64,000 bases of DNA from NCBI GenBank assembly GCA_963920525.1, contig OY986435.1:270787574-270851573 (forward strand), in the 5' to 3' direction. Positions 12,003 to 22,978 of the stretch are shown here, in pieces (position 1 is the stretch's first letter; each line of letters starts with the position of its first letter). Origin of the DNA: Dichetophora obliterata. Taxonomy: Eukaryota; Arthropoda; Insecta; Diptera; Sciomyzidae. The translations under genes were made by a program, and so were the position numbers. The notes beneath the pieces are model-generated. The model worked only from the letters and a program-made list of their open reading frames with translations. It did no database searches and had not been told where the DNA came from.

Positions 12003-12600
12003 CTAATTCTACTATGGCAGAAAGCAACCATCAATAAGTTTATCTGCTGACAAATCGTTCCTTCATAAAGAAATCATGAAGGATATTTACTGTTTTTCTA
12101 TCAATGTATATGTTGATCTGTAGCTGAACTAAAATAGATTTACAGCAACAATTACCAAGAAAATCTACTACAATGATGAACAGAGAAGAGCAGTATCACA
12201 TCGGTTGCGCAATGTTAGAGGGGAAGAACCAAATTGGCGGCGGAAAATATACATTATATATACATACACATTGAAAAAAATAGTAACATTCAATAATTGC
12301 ATTCCCGTGGTCCTTGATTTAGAGCGCGGCTATATTTTATTCACAAAACAAAAACAAAAATTAAAACCAGCTCGATTTATAGCTCTATTTCTGATCTTAA
12401 AATGCTGCCAAGTTTCAAGCATTTTTTATCAAAACGAAAATAGTTGGCAAATCTAAATAACTATTCATTTTCCTATTTTGACGTTTCATCGCTCAATGGG
12501 CGTTTTTGTATTGGTGTTTTCTTTTTTTATTGTTCTTAAAACAGCTGTTTCAAGACTGTGATGACAAATTGATTTAAAGTTGGACTAACGTTGTTTTATT
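12003..12600. other. Nothing recognised
   Basis: No gene or repeat could be supported in this interval. An 83-codon plus-strand open frame at 12205-12456 has no recognisable features. Confidence 0.4.
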
Positions 12601-12615
12601 GAGATTTGATCTGAT

Positions 12616-12798
12616 CTAGTGCCACGGGAATGCAGCTAATGTTTCCCAGTGGAGCAGAGGGAGGGGAAAGACCGATGCGTCAGGAGAGGAACTTATTGAT
12701 GGTTGCTTGCTTATGTTTTCTAAGTTTTCTACCTTGTTATCTTTGCTGTCTGTATTGATGACGAGAGTTACTCGGAAAAAGACAATGACGCAAAACAA
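12616..12798 (-). other. Unrecognised GC-richer open frame
   Basis: A minus-strand open frame ends with the codons for PLPLLHWETLAAFPWH and a TAG. The DNA is noticeably less AT-rich than its surroundings, which could mean an old coding exon or retroelement piece. No start, splice site or homologue was recognised. Confidence 0.25.
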
Positions 12799-12870
12799 AG
12801 ATTTACTCTACCAAAATCGTTCAACACGCCTAAAGAAGTTTTCACTTCAAAAAACTAAGCATACAAATCA

Positions 12871-13091
12871 TTGGCTGCGTTCATGAAACACAAAATTTCC
12901 TCAACATGTTGAGTAAGTAATAGGTATGAGTTAATGCTACTTTGTGCTTTGGTTTCAGAAACAAAATAAGTAAAAAGTAATCAAAAAATTCAATAAAATA
13001 ATCATCAATAAAATTTTTTCAACTGTCAAACTTTCTTACTCTAAAGCTCAGCACGTTGAGTAAATGTAGCAGAAAAATAAATCGCGGCCAA
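12871..13091. mobile_element. ~220-bp inverted-repeat element with TTGGCYGCG ends
   Basis: The left TTGGCTGCG and inverted right TTGGCCGCG ends are followed by matching CTCAAC-TG-TGAG and GAGTAAG blocks. Non-coding and probably a MITE. Confidence 0.45.
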
Positions 13092-13631
13092 AACACTCAA
13101 CATGTTTGCAACATTGCTTCATAAATTGTTAGACACACAAGCAGCATAAAGCTTTATCTCTCATTTCCTCTGCTAAAGTGTTTCTCATTGTTTCTATTGC
13201 GGTGTTGGGCAAGGTTCTGTATTATTCAGAGGTTATGACTTTTGTGATATTTTTTCAAAACAGTCTTTGAAAAAAGAGTCTTAACAAACTTTTATTATAT
13301 AAAAGTTATTATTGATAGTCGAAAGTAAGAGTTGATAAGTCTTATGTGATGCGTTTCGATTATGTTTTTTAGAAAAAGGACCTGCCTCGAAATTTTGCTG
13401 GTGCTTAAAAACGCCACTGGCCCTAAGTATTTATTATTATTTTTAATTTATGTCAGCTGGCATAAAAAATGCACTCAAACTTTTTGAATAATTAAGTCAG
13501 CTGATTGAAGCTTATTAAATTTATGATCCTTATTTCGGAAAGTCAGTGCTTATAAAGCTAATTAACGGTATTCTTAATTTTCTAAATCATATACAAAAAT
13601 GTAAATTATATTAATACATAGTGTTTAAACT

Positions 13632-13773
13632 TAAAAGTGCGTGAGTGAAAAGTAAATATTAACTTAATGTGTAAGTGCGTAATGCAAATAAATATAACCA
13701 ATATAATAAACAATAAAAGTGCGCGAGTGAAAGAAACAAAATATTATCTTAGTGCGAAAGTGCGTAATGCAAA
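13632..13773. repeat. Two ~58-bp direct repeats, ~80 bp apart
   Basis: Copies at 13632-13688 and 13713-13773 share AAAAGTGCG-GAGTGAAA and AAGTGCGTAATGCAAA with small differences. No coding meaning is apparent; the open frame over them is incidental. Confidence 0.55.
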
Positions 13774-14094
13774 ATTATTATATTACCACGGGTCATTGTG
13801 CGTGGTGAAAAACAATGTACATAATTGCGTTCAATATTACAGTGCAATCAATAAGTTTGAGTACAGTTGGTTGCTTAATTCGGTGCGCACTACAGTTATT
13901 TTTAACTTTAATTTTTAACTCTCACTTAATAACTCTTCGTTTTAACAGTTATTTTTAACTTTTATAAAATTAAATAAAACTTATGAGTCCTTGAAGACTT
14001 TTAAATTATAAAAATAATTTTAAAATTCTTTAAGGACTTTTATTTAAAAAAGTTAAGAGACTATTGATACATTTATTTTATAAAAGCCTAAGTA

Positions 14095-14131
14095 AGGAGA
14101 GTTGCCAGGGGAGTTGCTAGGGGAGTTGCCA
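14095..14131. repeat. Three tandem 12-13-bp units
   Basis: GGAGAGTTGCCAG, GGGAGTTGCTAG and GGGAGTTGCCAG follow one another. This is a short minisatellite. Confidence 0.75.
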
Positions 14132-14222
14132 GATTTGCGTTATAAGCATAAATTATATTTTGCAGCCTTACCAGCTAACTTTTCCCGACTTGAGATTGTG
14201 TTGGTCTACCTATCTATAAATA

Positions 14223-14250
14223 CTATCTATCTATCTATCTATCTATCTAT
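14223..14250. repeat. (CTAT)n microsatellite
   Basis: An uninterrupted run of seven CTAT units. It runs directly into the Helitron-like terminus TCTATACTATTAAAAACG, so it may be part of, or born from, that element's end. Confidence 0.9.
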
Positions 14251-14547
14251 ACTATTAAAAACGTTGTGACACTTTACGGATGTTTGAGAATCACGCTAGA
14301 ACCACATAACCAATTTAGACGATATAGGTACCAAAAGATTTGCTATTCTAACTTAATCGTTATAGACTATTTGTATTTTATCATTCCCACTTTTCAGGTC
14401 TACTATATGCCTAAAATGCGGTTTTGGCCGTACAAGACTAAAATTTGGTGACTTTTTTTGTATGGTTACTTTCGGCAGCTGTACTAAAAATGAGTTTTCA
14501 CGCCCCCTTTAACTTTCGCCTTACCAGAGATTTTTTACATCTCGTTT
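14246..14547 (+). mobile_element. Helitron/DINE-like element, left part
   Basis: It starts TCTATACTATTAAAAACG, like the terminus at 10517. It contains a unit with GACTAAAATTTGGTGACTTT and CTGTACTAAAAATGAG that recurs several times in 18130-18660. A piggyBac-type element (14548-17694) interrupts it. It is non-coding. Confidence 0.5.
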
Positions 14548-15081
14548 ACCAATACCCACCCGGGTGACCCAGGTGATTTTAGTTTATGCATATGTCAAAA
14601 ATTAGTCCTAATTATCACCTTGATGTACTAATGCTTGAACAAACTTAAATGTTTACGTAACCCAGGGGCTCAGTAAGGGGGAAATTAGGGGGAGTATTAA
14701 GGGAAAAGAAAACTCTCGCAATTAAGGGTATGAGGTATGAAAATTACCATGAGCCTCGTAGAGAGAAAAGGTTAAAATTAGGAAAGAACTATCTCGTGAA
14801 TAAATTCAACAAGTCTCGCGTTTGCTTTGATTTGAGAGAACAGAACATTAACGTTGTGCAGCGGTAATGATAGCTCTAAATATTTGTCCAAATTCTATAA
14901 CCAAAAATTTGAGTTGATGAAAGACACAATTTGCATAAATTGTACGTGAGCGTACGTGAAAAGCGATTACTGACAACGAACTTTCAGCCTTAGGAATATT
15001 TTGCTTATAATAGGAAGTCATAAATTCAACTTAGAGCCACTAATAGTGCTTTAAAATAAAAATTCATTCAGGTAACTATCC

Positions 15082-15450
15082 ATAACAGTGGATGAGCAGT
15101 TATATGGCTACAGAGGACGTACTAGGTTTACACAGTCATGACATCCAAACCTTCCAAGTACGGTTTTAAAATCCTTTGATTCTGCAACATATTGTCCACT
15201 ACGATGACAATTATATACGGGGAAAATAAACAACATCAGGGATGTAATCCAAGATGAGCGGGTTTAAAAAAATTTGGCAATAAACAATCGACTAATATAG
15301 TACCGTTTCTGAACCAGACAAGAAACCTGAAATAATTATTACAAAAAAACGAAGAGTAGTGTAGACACTATGAGCAAAATGCTTTTCCATTAAACCAAAA
15401 AAAGATCAACTCTGCGTTGGCCTATGGCGATGTTCTATAACAATTTGGAT
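15082..15450 (+). pseudogene. Decayed piggyBac transposase fragment
   Basis: The codons from 15082 read ITVDEQLYGYRGRTRFTQ, the highly conserved piggyBac block holding the first catalytic Asp. After one frameshift they read SKPSKYGFKIL. Near 15340 a KKRRVV-TL--KC stretch matches the VDTLD-type block with the third Asp, but the Asp codons are now stops. The stretch that should hold the second Asp is missing or unrecognisable. The element therefore cannot move itself. Confidence 0.85.
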
Positions 15451-15893
15451 ACAGCAGGCTAAACCGATTTTATAATATGTAAGGATAACAACTCGAATAA
15501 GTTTATGAAGCGATCATAAAGAAATTATTTTCTCTAAAGCTTTGGCGAGGATCTCTGCACCTTGTTATTTCGAAGATGTCGAAAAACGATAAATTTTATT
15601 GGAAGGTGTCCAATAAGAACGGAAATCAAATGTATTTTAGGTATTTATTTTTATAAGATTCTGTTGGGTAAATATCTAACTGCACGTTTCTCTATAGGAA
15701 ATCGTGTTACCGGCGTTTGCGAGAACGACCAGTTTGAGACGAATGCAATTTCAGATCGAGATGCAAGTGACAGTCAAACTAAGTGTGAAAATCGCCATCT
15801 TGGTGACTCCAAATCAGCTCATTACTTACGAAATTAAAAATCGGATGTAAATGTGCATACAGAATACAAATATGGAATAAAATAATCTCTTAC

Positions 15894-15993
15894 ATTGTTA
15901 TGAAGCGGATTAGTTGTGGGTGGTAGAGCTGGATGCATGCTTGTATAACCTGGACTAAGCTCGTCGAAAAGGCGTAGTTCTTGCTCTCCACAA
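15894..15993 (-). CDS. Candidate coding exon 2 of an unrecognised secreted protein
   Basis: A minus-strand segment between an acceptor (GGGTTTCCTTAAG) and a GTAAGA donor, open in a frame that continues exactly from the exon at 16808-16920 (two bases there plus the first T here). It encodes 33 residues starting CGEQELRLFDELSPGY and ending TTNPLHNN, and is GC-richer than its surroundings. No downstream exon was found before the piggyBac coding remnant. The product was not recognised. It could be a captured host-gene fragment. The acceptor is only moderate, so the splice is inference. Confidence 0.4.
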
Positions 15994-16807
15994 CTTAAGG
16001 AAACCCATTAAACATAAAGAATCATGCACAAACAATCATACCACTAACTTGATTAGTATTATTATTATACAAAAAAATATTAGTATCCTCAATTAGGATA
16101 GAAAAAAAAATTAAAATTGTGAATAACAATGCGAAGAAAAAAAAAACCTCAAAGAAAGCAAAACCAAAATTAAATTGGTTGAAAAGCTGATTATGTCATT
16201 CGCTTTTCTATCCTCCCTATCCAACCATAAAATTCCGGATCAAACTCTGATCACCAATCCCAACCAATTCATTCTAATGGCCTAAATCAATTCACAACAT
16301 TATATTTCAAATTCAAAGTTAATTCATTGTTAACTAAGAAAAAAAAAATGTTCAATACTTAAACACTAATACATATTCAATTCTGACTAGCATGATGCAG
16401 CGGATACAAAATGAAAATAAAACAGCAATGACTAAGAGCTTAAGGCTAACTTCTCATAAGGTAGTCAATGAACCATGCCATTGCTGTGATCGAAATGAAA
16501 AATGGAACAAGACAATATATGGTAGCAAAAGAAATAACTAAAGGCTATACATACGGGTGCATTACATATGTATATACAATACATATGTAAGCACCATAAT
16601 GCATTTAACACTAACTTATAGCATTAAATTATTTTTTTTTTCTTTTTGGTTACATATAAATATAGAATTTAAAATTTATAATAATTTTCAGATATTTTTT
16701 GTTCTTCAAATTAAATTAAGATTAAATTCATCAAATTTATGCAATATTAGGAGTCTTAGATAATTGAAGAGTACAACAATAATTAAAAAAAGAACAAGAT
16801 CACTTAC

Positions 16808-16920
16808 AGTTGGTAATAAGGTGCTCCCACGACGCTAGCGCTAACGTTTTGGTGACTCGTTGTTATTGATGTCGTTGCACAAATGAATGTTAATTTTAGC
16901 GTTAAGTTATATTTAAACAT
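16808..16920 (-). CDS. Candidate first coding exon with signal-like start
   Basis: ATG at 16920 (minus) opens 37 codons plus two bases, ending at a consensus GTAAGTG donor. The protein begins MFKYNLTLKLTFICATTS, a weak signal-peptide-like start, and ends VVGAPYYQ. Splicing to 15993 keeps the frame and gives a combined 71-residue product. The intron would be 814 bp. It lies inside the 24-bp inverted repeats of a piggyBac-type element, which is unusual for a host gene. Function unknown. Confidence 0.4.
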
Positions 16921-17274
16921 GTAAGACACCCTTATTTTTTCTTATTTTTTTTTTTTTTTTTGTTAATTATTTATGTAAATTCACTATTCTTCAGACATCC
17001 AATAAAGACTTTAAATAAATTTTGTTTTTTTTTTAACTTACTAATACTCCTTTCGCACTATTTTAATTTTTTTAAAATCGCGTTATAGAAATATATCACT
17101 TTTAGGTGAATAAAATTAGATTAAGATAATAACTTCTTCAAATATCGTTATAGTTTAGAGCATACTGATATTGTTGCGTTTAAGAAATAAATCAAACTAC
17201 ATTTATGACAGCGGCGAGAAATTAACAATTGCCTAAATATTTACTGCAAGCCAACTGCGTAAACCGGTTTTCAG

Positions 17275-17480
17275 TTGAGAGAAAAGGTGTTGGAGCTTGA
17301 TCTCTGCTTCACGCAGCATTTTTGCGACGTGGCCGTTGTAGCGCCCGCTCCAACAGTGATCGTGTCCAACTTAACTCTACGTCTCTTGCCTAGTGCTCCA
17401 ATAGTGACTATTTTTGTGATGTTGCATTTAAACTTAACTTTTCCATCCGTATTTAAAGCAAGGCAATTAGAAAACTAAAA
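17275..17480 (-). other. GC-rich segment near the right end of the piggyBac-type element
   Basis: This segment is markedly less AT-rich than its flanks and open on both strands for about 60 codons. A ~50-bp unit containing GCTCCAA-AGTGA and AACTTAACT is present twice. It could be 5' exon/promoter sequence of the minus-strand exons or part of the transposon end. No homologue was recognised. Confidence 0.3.
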
Positions 17481-17694
17481 AATTTCGATGGGGTCACCCT
17501 GGTAAGCCACGTAGATAAAAAGACAAATTAAAAAAAAAGACATGAATAAACATGAACAAATACTTTTATATTATTATAAATAAATCGAAATTTTGTTCAG
17601 TGAGTCCAAAACATATTTAGATTGGATTAAAACCTGGGGAGATCTTTAGTAATGAAATTCAAAAAGGTCACCCGGGTGGGTATTGGTAAGGTGA

Positions 17695-18660
17695 AGGTTA
17701 ACTGTTCAAAAATTAATTAAAATGCTATATTTCAAATGGTTTTGGTCGAATAATGAGTTTAAATTAGGCCAAATGATTAATCAGTCATTGAAAGGTGTTT
17801 ACATTGGTTTTTTTGCGAAAGTATCTCATTTCGTTTGATGACTGCTTTTTTATTGTTCGGTTTTTACTGTTTGATATTCATGATTATAAACCTGTATAAA
17901 ATTATTTGTTGCTTCACGTTTTCCTTTGTTTTTATGTGAGTTGGGTGTGTTTTATGCATTCTTCATTGAACGCGTCCGAAATAGTTTGTAAAACGTTTTT
18001 AGAATGTATCCAATCTCATTCATTTGTTTTAAATGAGTTGAATTTCAACTGAGAATTTGTATGGGAAATGAGATTATTTCGTTTCTCATTTGGCTGAATG
18101 GATTGAAATGAGTCATTTAGCCTAATGTCAACTAAGTAGTATAAGACTAAAATTTGAAAATTTTGTTCGAACGGTTACTTTTGCCAACTTGCCTAAAAAT
18201 GGGCGTCTCCCACTTTAATTATGCCTACTTTACGGGGGCTTAGCGTGGAGTGAGGACGTTTTGGGTCGTATTAGATTAAAATTTTGTAATATAGTTTACA
18301 TGATTACTCTTAGAAACTGTTCTAAAAACGGGAGTGTCCTACTTTAGTTACGCCTACTTGTCAGGGGATAAGTGTGGAGTGAGGCAAAGCGCGCTATGTG
18401 TAAGCTAAATTCACATTAAATTTTGTCAGTCGATTTGTTTCGAGTCCGAGATGTTTTAGGGAAAAATTTTTCCCACACCCCCATTATAGCCCATAAATCA
18501 TCAATAATGCTATATTTCTAACAGTTTTAGTCTTATTAGACTAAACTAATTCAGTTCGTATGGTTTCTTTCGACAACTATACTAAAAATGGTGAAAGTAT
18601 GTATAAAATGTATTTTCCGTATAGTATATAGATACACATATGCCAGTAAGGGGTCCATGG
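17695..18660 (+). mobile_element. Helitron/DINE-like element, right part with tandem units
   Basis: Three to four diverged units of ~130-250 bp each carry ACTAAAATTT, GGTTACTTT, CTAAAAATGGG and ACTTTA-TTA-GCCTAC. The same unit is present at 14430-14520, left of the nested piggyBac. A smaller MITE is inserted at 17764-18126. Tandem core repeats are characteristic of DINE-1/Helentron-type elements. Confidence 0.5.
17764..18126. mobile_element. ~360-bp MITE with TTAGGCYAAATGA ends
   Basis: The left TTAGGCCAAATGATTAATCA and inverted right TTAGGCTAAATGACTCATTT ends are similar. The internal sequence is rich in ATGAGAT/ATCTCATT pairs. Non-coding. Confidence 0.5.
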
Positions 18661-18716
18661 CTCCTGCGTCTGCCGGAGAATACTTTTAATCAATTAAAAT
18701 GCTAAATATACAATTA

Positions 18717-19192
18717 AATGACCTAAAACATAGATTTATGTATAAGCATAGTAAATAACTTCTAAATGTTTGATAGCTTAAATCATACTTGATTTTAAAT
18801 ACAAATTCTAGTTGTTTGATAGTGATCTAGAAAATCGTTTATTGAGCTTTAGGTCAAAGTAAGAACAATTAATTGTTCTAACGAATCTTTCCAAAATAAC
18901 AACAGCAACAACAAAGTTTTTTCAATATGAAAAGGAAAAAATCACTAGCTGATATTATTGCAATTTTGGCCATGCTAAAGGCTTCATCAGAAAGGTGAAG
19001 TTTCGTTGGAAAGATTCGTTAGAACAATTAATTGTTCTAACTTTGACTTAAAGCTCAATAAACGATTTTAAACTATCAAACAACTAGAATTTGTATTTAA
19101 AATCAAGTATGATTTATGCTTTCAAACATTTAGAATTTGTATTTCATATAAAATCATAAAATATCAACATAAGAAATAACAAGGTCATTTAA
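18717..19192. mobile_element. Long-inverted-repeat element with a transposase-like gene start
   Basis: Arms of ~190 bp (18717-18905 and 19007-19192) face each other. They share AAATGACCT ends, ACAAATTCTA--TGTTTGATAG subrepeats and the palindrome AACAATTAATTGTTCTAACG. The core has an AACAACAGCAACAACAAAG leader. It is followed by ATG and 23 codons (MKRKKSLADIIAILAMLKAS plus three residues), ending at an AG-GTGAAGT splice-donor-like site. This looks like the 5' tip of a transposase gene left in a deletion derivative. A single arm of the family recurs at 24862-25056. Confidence 0.7.
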
Positions 19193-19464
19193 AAAATACT
19201 GTAATCATAGTAAATAACTTTAAAATAGTTTGAAATAAGTGAAAATTTGTTGTCACAGAAATTAGTTTTTAAGAAATTTAAAACCAAAATAAAATTATAT
19301 CAAAAAAATAACAGTAGACCATGATTTTAAATGATAGAAAGTGTTTATTAAATCTGTGTCGAAATTAAGCAATTTGTGCAGATAAATGATATGTCATATG
19401 AAAGAGTAGGGAAAATGGAAATAGAAAAAAAAAATTACAACAAAAATAACTTTTGACCTATTTT
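19193..19464. other. AT-rich sequence, nothing recognised
   Basis: A short AT-rich gap between two repeats. Confidence 0.4.
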
Positions 19465-20164
19465 TATACCCCCACGTTTAAAAAACGTAATGGGGGTATA
19501 TTAATTTTGTCACTCCGTTTGTAACGCCGATAAGGAGGCGTGGCCGGTATAGAAAAGTATATATATTCCTGATCAGCATCACCTCCTGAGTCGATTAAGC
19601 CATGTCCGTCTGTCCGTCTGTCCGTCTGTATCCACGATAGCAGCCGTAATTTTTGAGCTATCATAACGAAATTCAAAATATAAGCTTTTTATACAAAAAT
19701 GAAGGTCAAATTCCAATGTGAGCAAAATCGGATGAAAACCACGCCTACCTCCCAGAGAAAGTGACTTAACCAAAACGGTAAGATTTCTTTAAATTCCACA
19801 AAAATTAATTTAATGACTTCAAATTTCGCACAGGGTCTTAAATATTGATTATTTATTTTGAGTATTAAATTTGTAAAAATCAGATGAAAACCACACCTAC
19901 CTCCCATACAAAGTGATTTAACCAAAACGGGAAAACATCTTTAAATTCCACAAAAATCAATTTAATGACTTCAAATTTCGCACAGTATTTTAAATATTGA
20001 TTATTTATTTTGAGTATTAAATTTGTAAAAATCGGATGAAAACCACGCCTACCTCCCATACAAAGTGACTTAACCAAAACGGAAAAATCTCTTTAAATAT
20101 ATTTAACAGTTTGCTCAAGACTTTATATATACTCTAATTCGGCCGTGGGGGTATTTAACTTCGG
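19465..20164 (+). mobile_element. mini-me / DINE-1-like repeat
   Basis: It begins with a hairpin (TATACCCCCACGTTT facing AAACGTAATGGGGGTATA). A GTATATATATTCCTGATCAG core, a GAGTCGATTAAGCCATGTCC block and a (GTCY)n run at 19603-19629 follow. These are the hallmarks of dipteran mini-me elements. It then has 153-bp tandem units (19789-19941 and 19942-20093, plus a partial unit before them). It ends near a CCGTGGGGGTATTTAACTTC block. The repeated minus-strand open frames (MVKSLCMGGRRGFHPIFTNL) are by-products of the tandem units. Confidence 0.75.
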
Positions 20165-20218
20165 CACAGACGAAGATAATTCCTTACTAGTTTTTTTTCT
20201 AAATTTGATGTCTTGCTT

Positions 20219-20275
20219 GTAGATGCTTTTAGAGCATATATTTTTAGAGCATATATTTTTGGAGCACAATTTTTA
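20219..20275. repeat. Three tandem ~17-bp units
   Basis: TTTTTAGAGCATATA and variants repeat three times, then decay. The minus-strand open frame across it reads IYALKIYALKA for this reason. Confidence 0.65.
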
Positions 20276-20471
20276 GAGGTTTGGTAAAAACAATATAAAA
20301 TATTAAGTTGGTGAATTATCGGTAAATCTTTGCTCATTTCTCCAAACTCACTTGATTGACCTTTCAGACAAAGGCAATTTGATGAATATCGATTTTGAAA
20401 TGCCGGAGATGTTTGCTTACCAATTTCAAAAATTAAAATTTCAATCGGCTTTTTCTCATTCTAAAGCTAAA

Positions 20472-21155
20472 AAAATGTGTTATATTAAGAAAATTTGCAA
20501 TTTTCAAGGTATTGAAATAATTTTGATGACATAATAGTGGAAATTTTTTTCACTATACTTGTTATACGTACAAAATAGTTTCGGAAAACCTTTTGTGTAC
20601 TGTTATTTTTTTAACCCATTTCCGGCGGCTCCTTAACTACCGGGCCAAAATCGATGAAACTTTGTTCAGAGTCTATATATGGCTTTAAACTTTATCTGGA
20701 AAAATTAAAAATTCTGACCTCCACAGATTAGGGCTGGGCGACCTGATGCATTTTTGCACCACTAGCTGCATCGCATACTTTCACAGCCGTACATGCCCAT
20801 TTTAAAACAGCAAACGGGCTCAAAATTTATTTAAACATAAAATTTATAACTATAATAGTTACTATTGAAAAGCAATTTTCGATATTGCGATTTGAAATAT
20901 TTTCCGGAATTTTCAAAAATCCAAGTAAAAGACCGAATCGACTCAAACCAAAAGTAATGTATATTGTCAACGGTTCAAACTAACATAATCCTTACAGTGC
21001 TAGGTAATATCACTTTCGTGCTCACTTGAAAACTCTAAAGTTACTGATGCAGAAATGCACCAACAGTTGTAAATGGGTTAAAAATGCGTTGTATTGAAAA
21101 AATCTATAGTTTTCAAAATATAGCCAAAAGTTTGATGTCATAATAGATGTCATTT
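20472..21155. repeat. Direct repeats (~70 bp) flanking a MITE
   Basis: The stretch at 20472-20540 and that at 21085-21155 align over AATG-GTT-TATT, TTTTCAA and TTTGATG-CATAATAG. They bracket the MITE at 20615-21077. They are probably units of an older repeat rather than a target duplication. Confidence 0.45.
20615..21077. mobile_element. TTAA-flanked MITE (piggyBac-like), second family
   Basis: A 463-bp element bounded by TTAA at 20611-20614 and 21078-21081. The ends are CCCATTTCCGGCGG and, inverted, CCCATTTACAACTG. Subterminal GATGCA-TTTGCACCA blocks are mirrored at both ends. It is a different family from the CCCTTTCAATGG MITEs. No coding capacity. Confidence 0.7.
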
Positions 21156-21472
21156 TTTAAAACTTAAGAAGAATCTATGTTCACCATAACAATTAGTATT
21201 TAATGAAGGTAATTCAAATTAAAAAAGTTATTTTTTTTAAATACTTATACCATATTTTCATTATTAAACAAACACAATTATTTTTATATTTTGCATTGCA
21301 TCTTCAAATGCAAAATACTTTAATTTTAAGATTTCAAATTATTACATGGTACTAAATATTTTTATCGCAGGTGAAGCAGTGGGTATTAGTTTGTTATTTT
21401 CTAAATCAAAATATACATAAGTAGAAAAGTATGTTCTCAAAAATTTTTGAAAATAAGAGTAAATACAAAAGT

Positions 21473-21812
21473 AAAATTATAAAAAATAAACTGGCCATTT
21501 CAGCCCTTAGATTGACTTTGAACTAGCTTCTAGAGATCAATTGTGTTGTGCGTGTTATTAAATGTTTCATCACAAATGACCGAGAACTGGACCAACGTGT
21601 TTTATACCGACTACGAATGGCTTAAGTTCTCAAGAAACTTTACATGGCAATTTTTACCTTCTGAGGTTTACCATTGTCTGCAGAGAGGTGACGACCGAAC
21701 AGAAAAATAAATTCAATTGAAAAAACTTTCTGTCTGAGCTGGAATTGAACCCGAGCTGCCGAGGTTCTTTAGCTTAGGGGCCACGCACTCTACCCACTAG
21801 GCTACGGTCGCC
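21473..21812 (-). mobile_element. tRNA-derived SINE, copy A, with 12-bp target duplication
   Basis: Read on the minus strand it starts GGCGACCGTAGCCTAGTGGG (A-box region), continues to a GGTTCAATTCC B-box, and ends GGGCTGAAATGGCCA plus an AT-rich tail. It is flanked by a perfect 12-bp direct repeat AAATACAAAAGT at 21461-21472 and 21813-21824. It is co-linear with copy B at 27076-27343. Internal pol III promoter boxes are present; a tRNA cloverleaf is not complete. Confidence 0.9.
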
Positions 21813-21824
21813 AAATACAAAAGT

Positions 21825-22895
21825 GTTTTTTTTTTAATTTTGCCATTTATATGGGAAATTCGGATTATACGGAAAATTTTACTGTAGAAAATGTTATCGC
21901 CATTCGTTGTGGAAAACCTTGTTGAGTAATGTTATCTATAATTAATTTCAATGAATAGCTACGTACGTTAATTTTTTTGGGTTAGTTAATGATTTAATTT
22001 GAATATTTTATTTGATATTCAACAGTAAATATTGTTATTCACATAAGTTGTAAAAATTCATATGTTTAGTCTTTTTAAGTTCATTTTTTTTTCCAAAAAC
22101 AGGTTTTCTTCTGAAAAGACGGTTCTTGTCAAAAGAATATATGGCAACACTTAGCCCAGCATATTTTTCGTAACCTAACGTGAATTGGTTTGTGTGAATG
22201 CATGTGGTTTTATTCAAACACACACATACTCACACACACACACCCACACAAAACCCATGTGTTTTTGTCAATCTACTGCCAAATCCACCACAGTCGTCAA
22301 TAGATTTTCATATTTGTTTGTGATAACATAAAAAAATCGTCATGAAACGGATGTTCAATATAAAAAAAGGATATATATTCCCCGTTTCTGCAGACATTTA
22401 TTGTTGAATATTTTAGCACCTCTGCTCTAGGATTTCAAACTTAATTTTTAGCTAAGAACACTTCATATCAGTGAATTTTTTATGAGTTGTTCAATCTCAA
22501 AATAACGATTTTATGATCACTATTGCCAACAACGATAATGAAGTTGGTGACAGTCATGCTGGTGTCAACGATGATGAATTTAGGATGGTAGTATTTTTCG
22601 GTCAGGCAATAGCAATTTTTACTCCCAACGTGGAATATATATATTAAAAATGGAATATATTACTTCATCTATTTCTAGAGTTGAGAGTGTACTAAAATCC
22701 AAAAAATATATCTTTTTCGTTAAATCAAGTTTGGTAAGAATTAAAGATGATTTTAAAATAACTGGAAAGGAAATTTTAAGAAAAATCCGAGTAAAAATAC
22801 AATATTTTAAAAAATGTCGAAAAGCGGCAAGCGTACAAGATTCAAACAGCGAACAAACATGGGTCAAATAGCGATCTTTCATTATTAAGTTACTC
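21825..22895. other. Mostly unremarkable; one (CA)n tract
   Basis: An interrupted (CA)n microsatellite lies at about 22216-22252. Open frames on both strands at 22619-23059 have no recognisable product. Confidence 0.4.
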
Positions 22896-22978
22896 TTGTT
22901 GAACAGCTGCTGTTCAACGACAGAACAATGGTCGTTTGTAAGAATTTTTGGTCGAACAAGGGCCGAACACTGCAAAAA
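22896..22978 (-). mobile_element. Short end fragment related to the 25.6-29.3 kb transposon
   Basis: GGTCGAACAAGGGCCGAACA at about 22952-22971 is the reverse complement of the GTTCGGCCCTTGTT-GACC motif found at both ends of the large element at 25575-29312. Next to it lies a GAACAGCTGCTGTTC palindrome. Only an end seems to be present. Confidence 0.4.

Larger units (their letters stand above)
14548..17694 (+). mobile_element. piggyBac-type element with perfect 24-bp TIRs and exon-like cargo
   Basis: The ends are perfect 24-bp inverted repeats that start TTACCAATACCCACCCGGGT. The left third carries a decayed piggyBac transposase on the plus strand (see 15082-15450). The right half carries two minus-strand exon-like segments (16808-16920 and 15894-15993) that are not piggyBac. 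A TTAA target duplication is not intact (TTTA left, TAAG right). Related Helitron-like sequence lies on both sides, so this is a nested insertion. At 3.15 kb it is longer than the ~2.5 kb of classical piggyBac even though its transposase is incomplete. Confidence 0.7.

Noticed and set aside
14548..17694. Intact TTAA duplication for the piggyBac-type element
   Set aside because: Flanks read TTTA and TAAG; I can imagine decay from TTAA but cannot see it, so it is not claimed.
19464..20077. Repeated minus-strand frames MVKSLCMGGRRGFHP...
   Set aside because: They are the 153-bp tandem units of the mini-me/DINE-like repeat read in one frame; the repetition is at DNA level.
20472..21155. Direct repeats around a MITE as a long target duplication
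   Set aside because: They are ~70 bp and diverged, and the MITE already has its own TTAA duplication; more likely an older repeat.
21720..21812. tRNA-like sequence on the minus strand
   Set aside because: A- and B-boxes are present but the acceptor and anticodon stems do not form, it has a SINE body and target duplications; a SINE head, not a tRNA gene. The same applies at 6115, 27076, 62965 and 63178.
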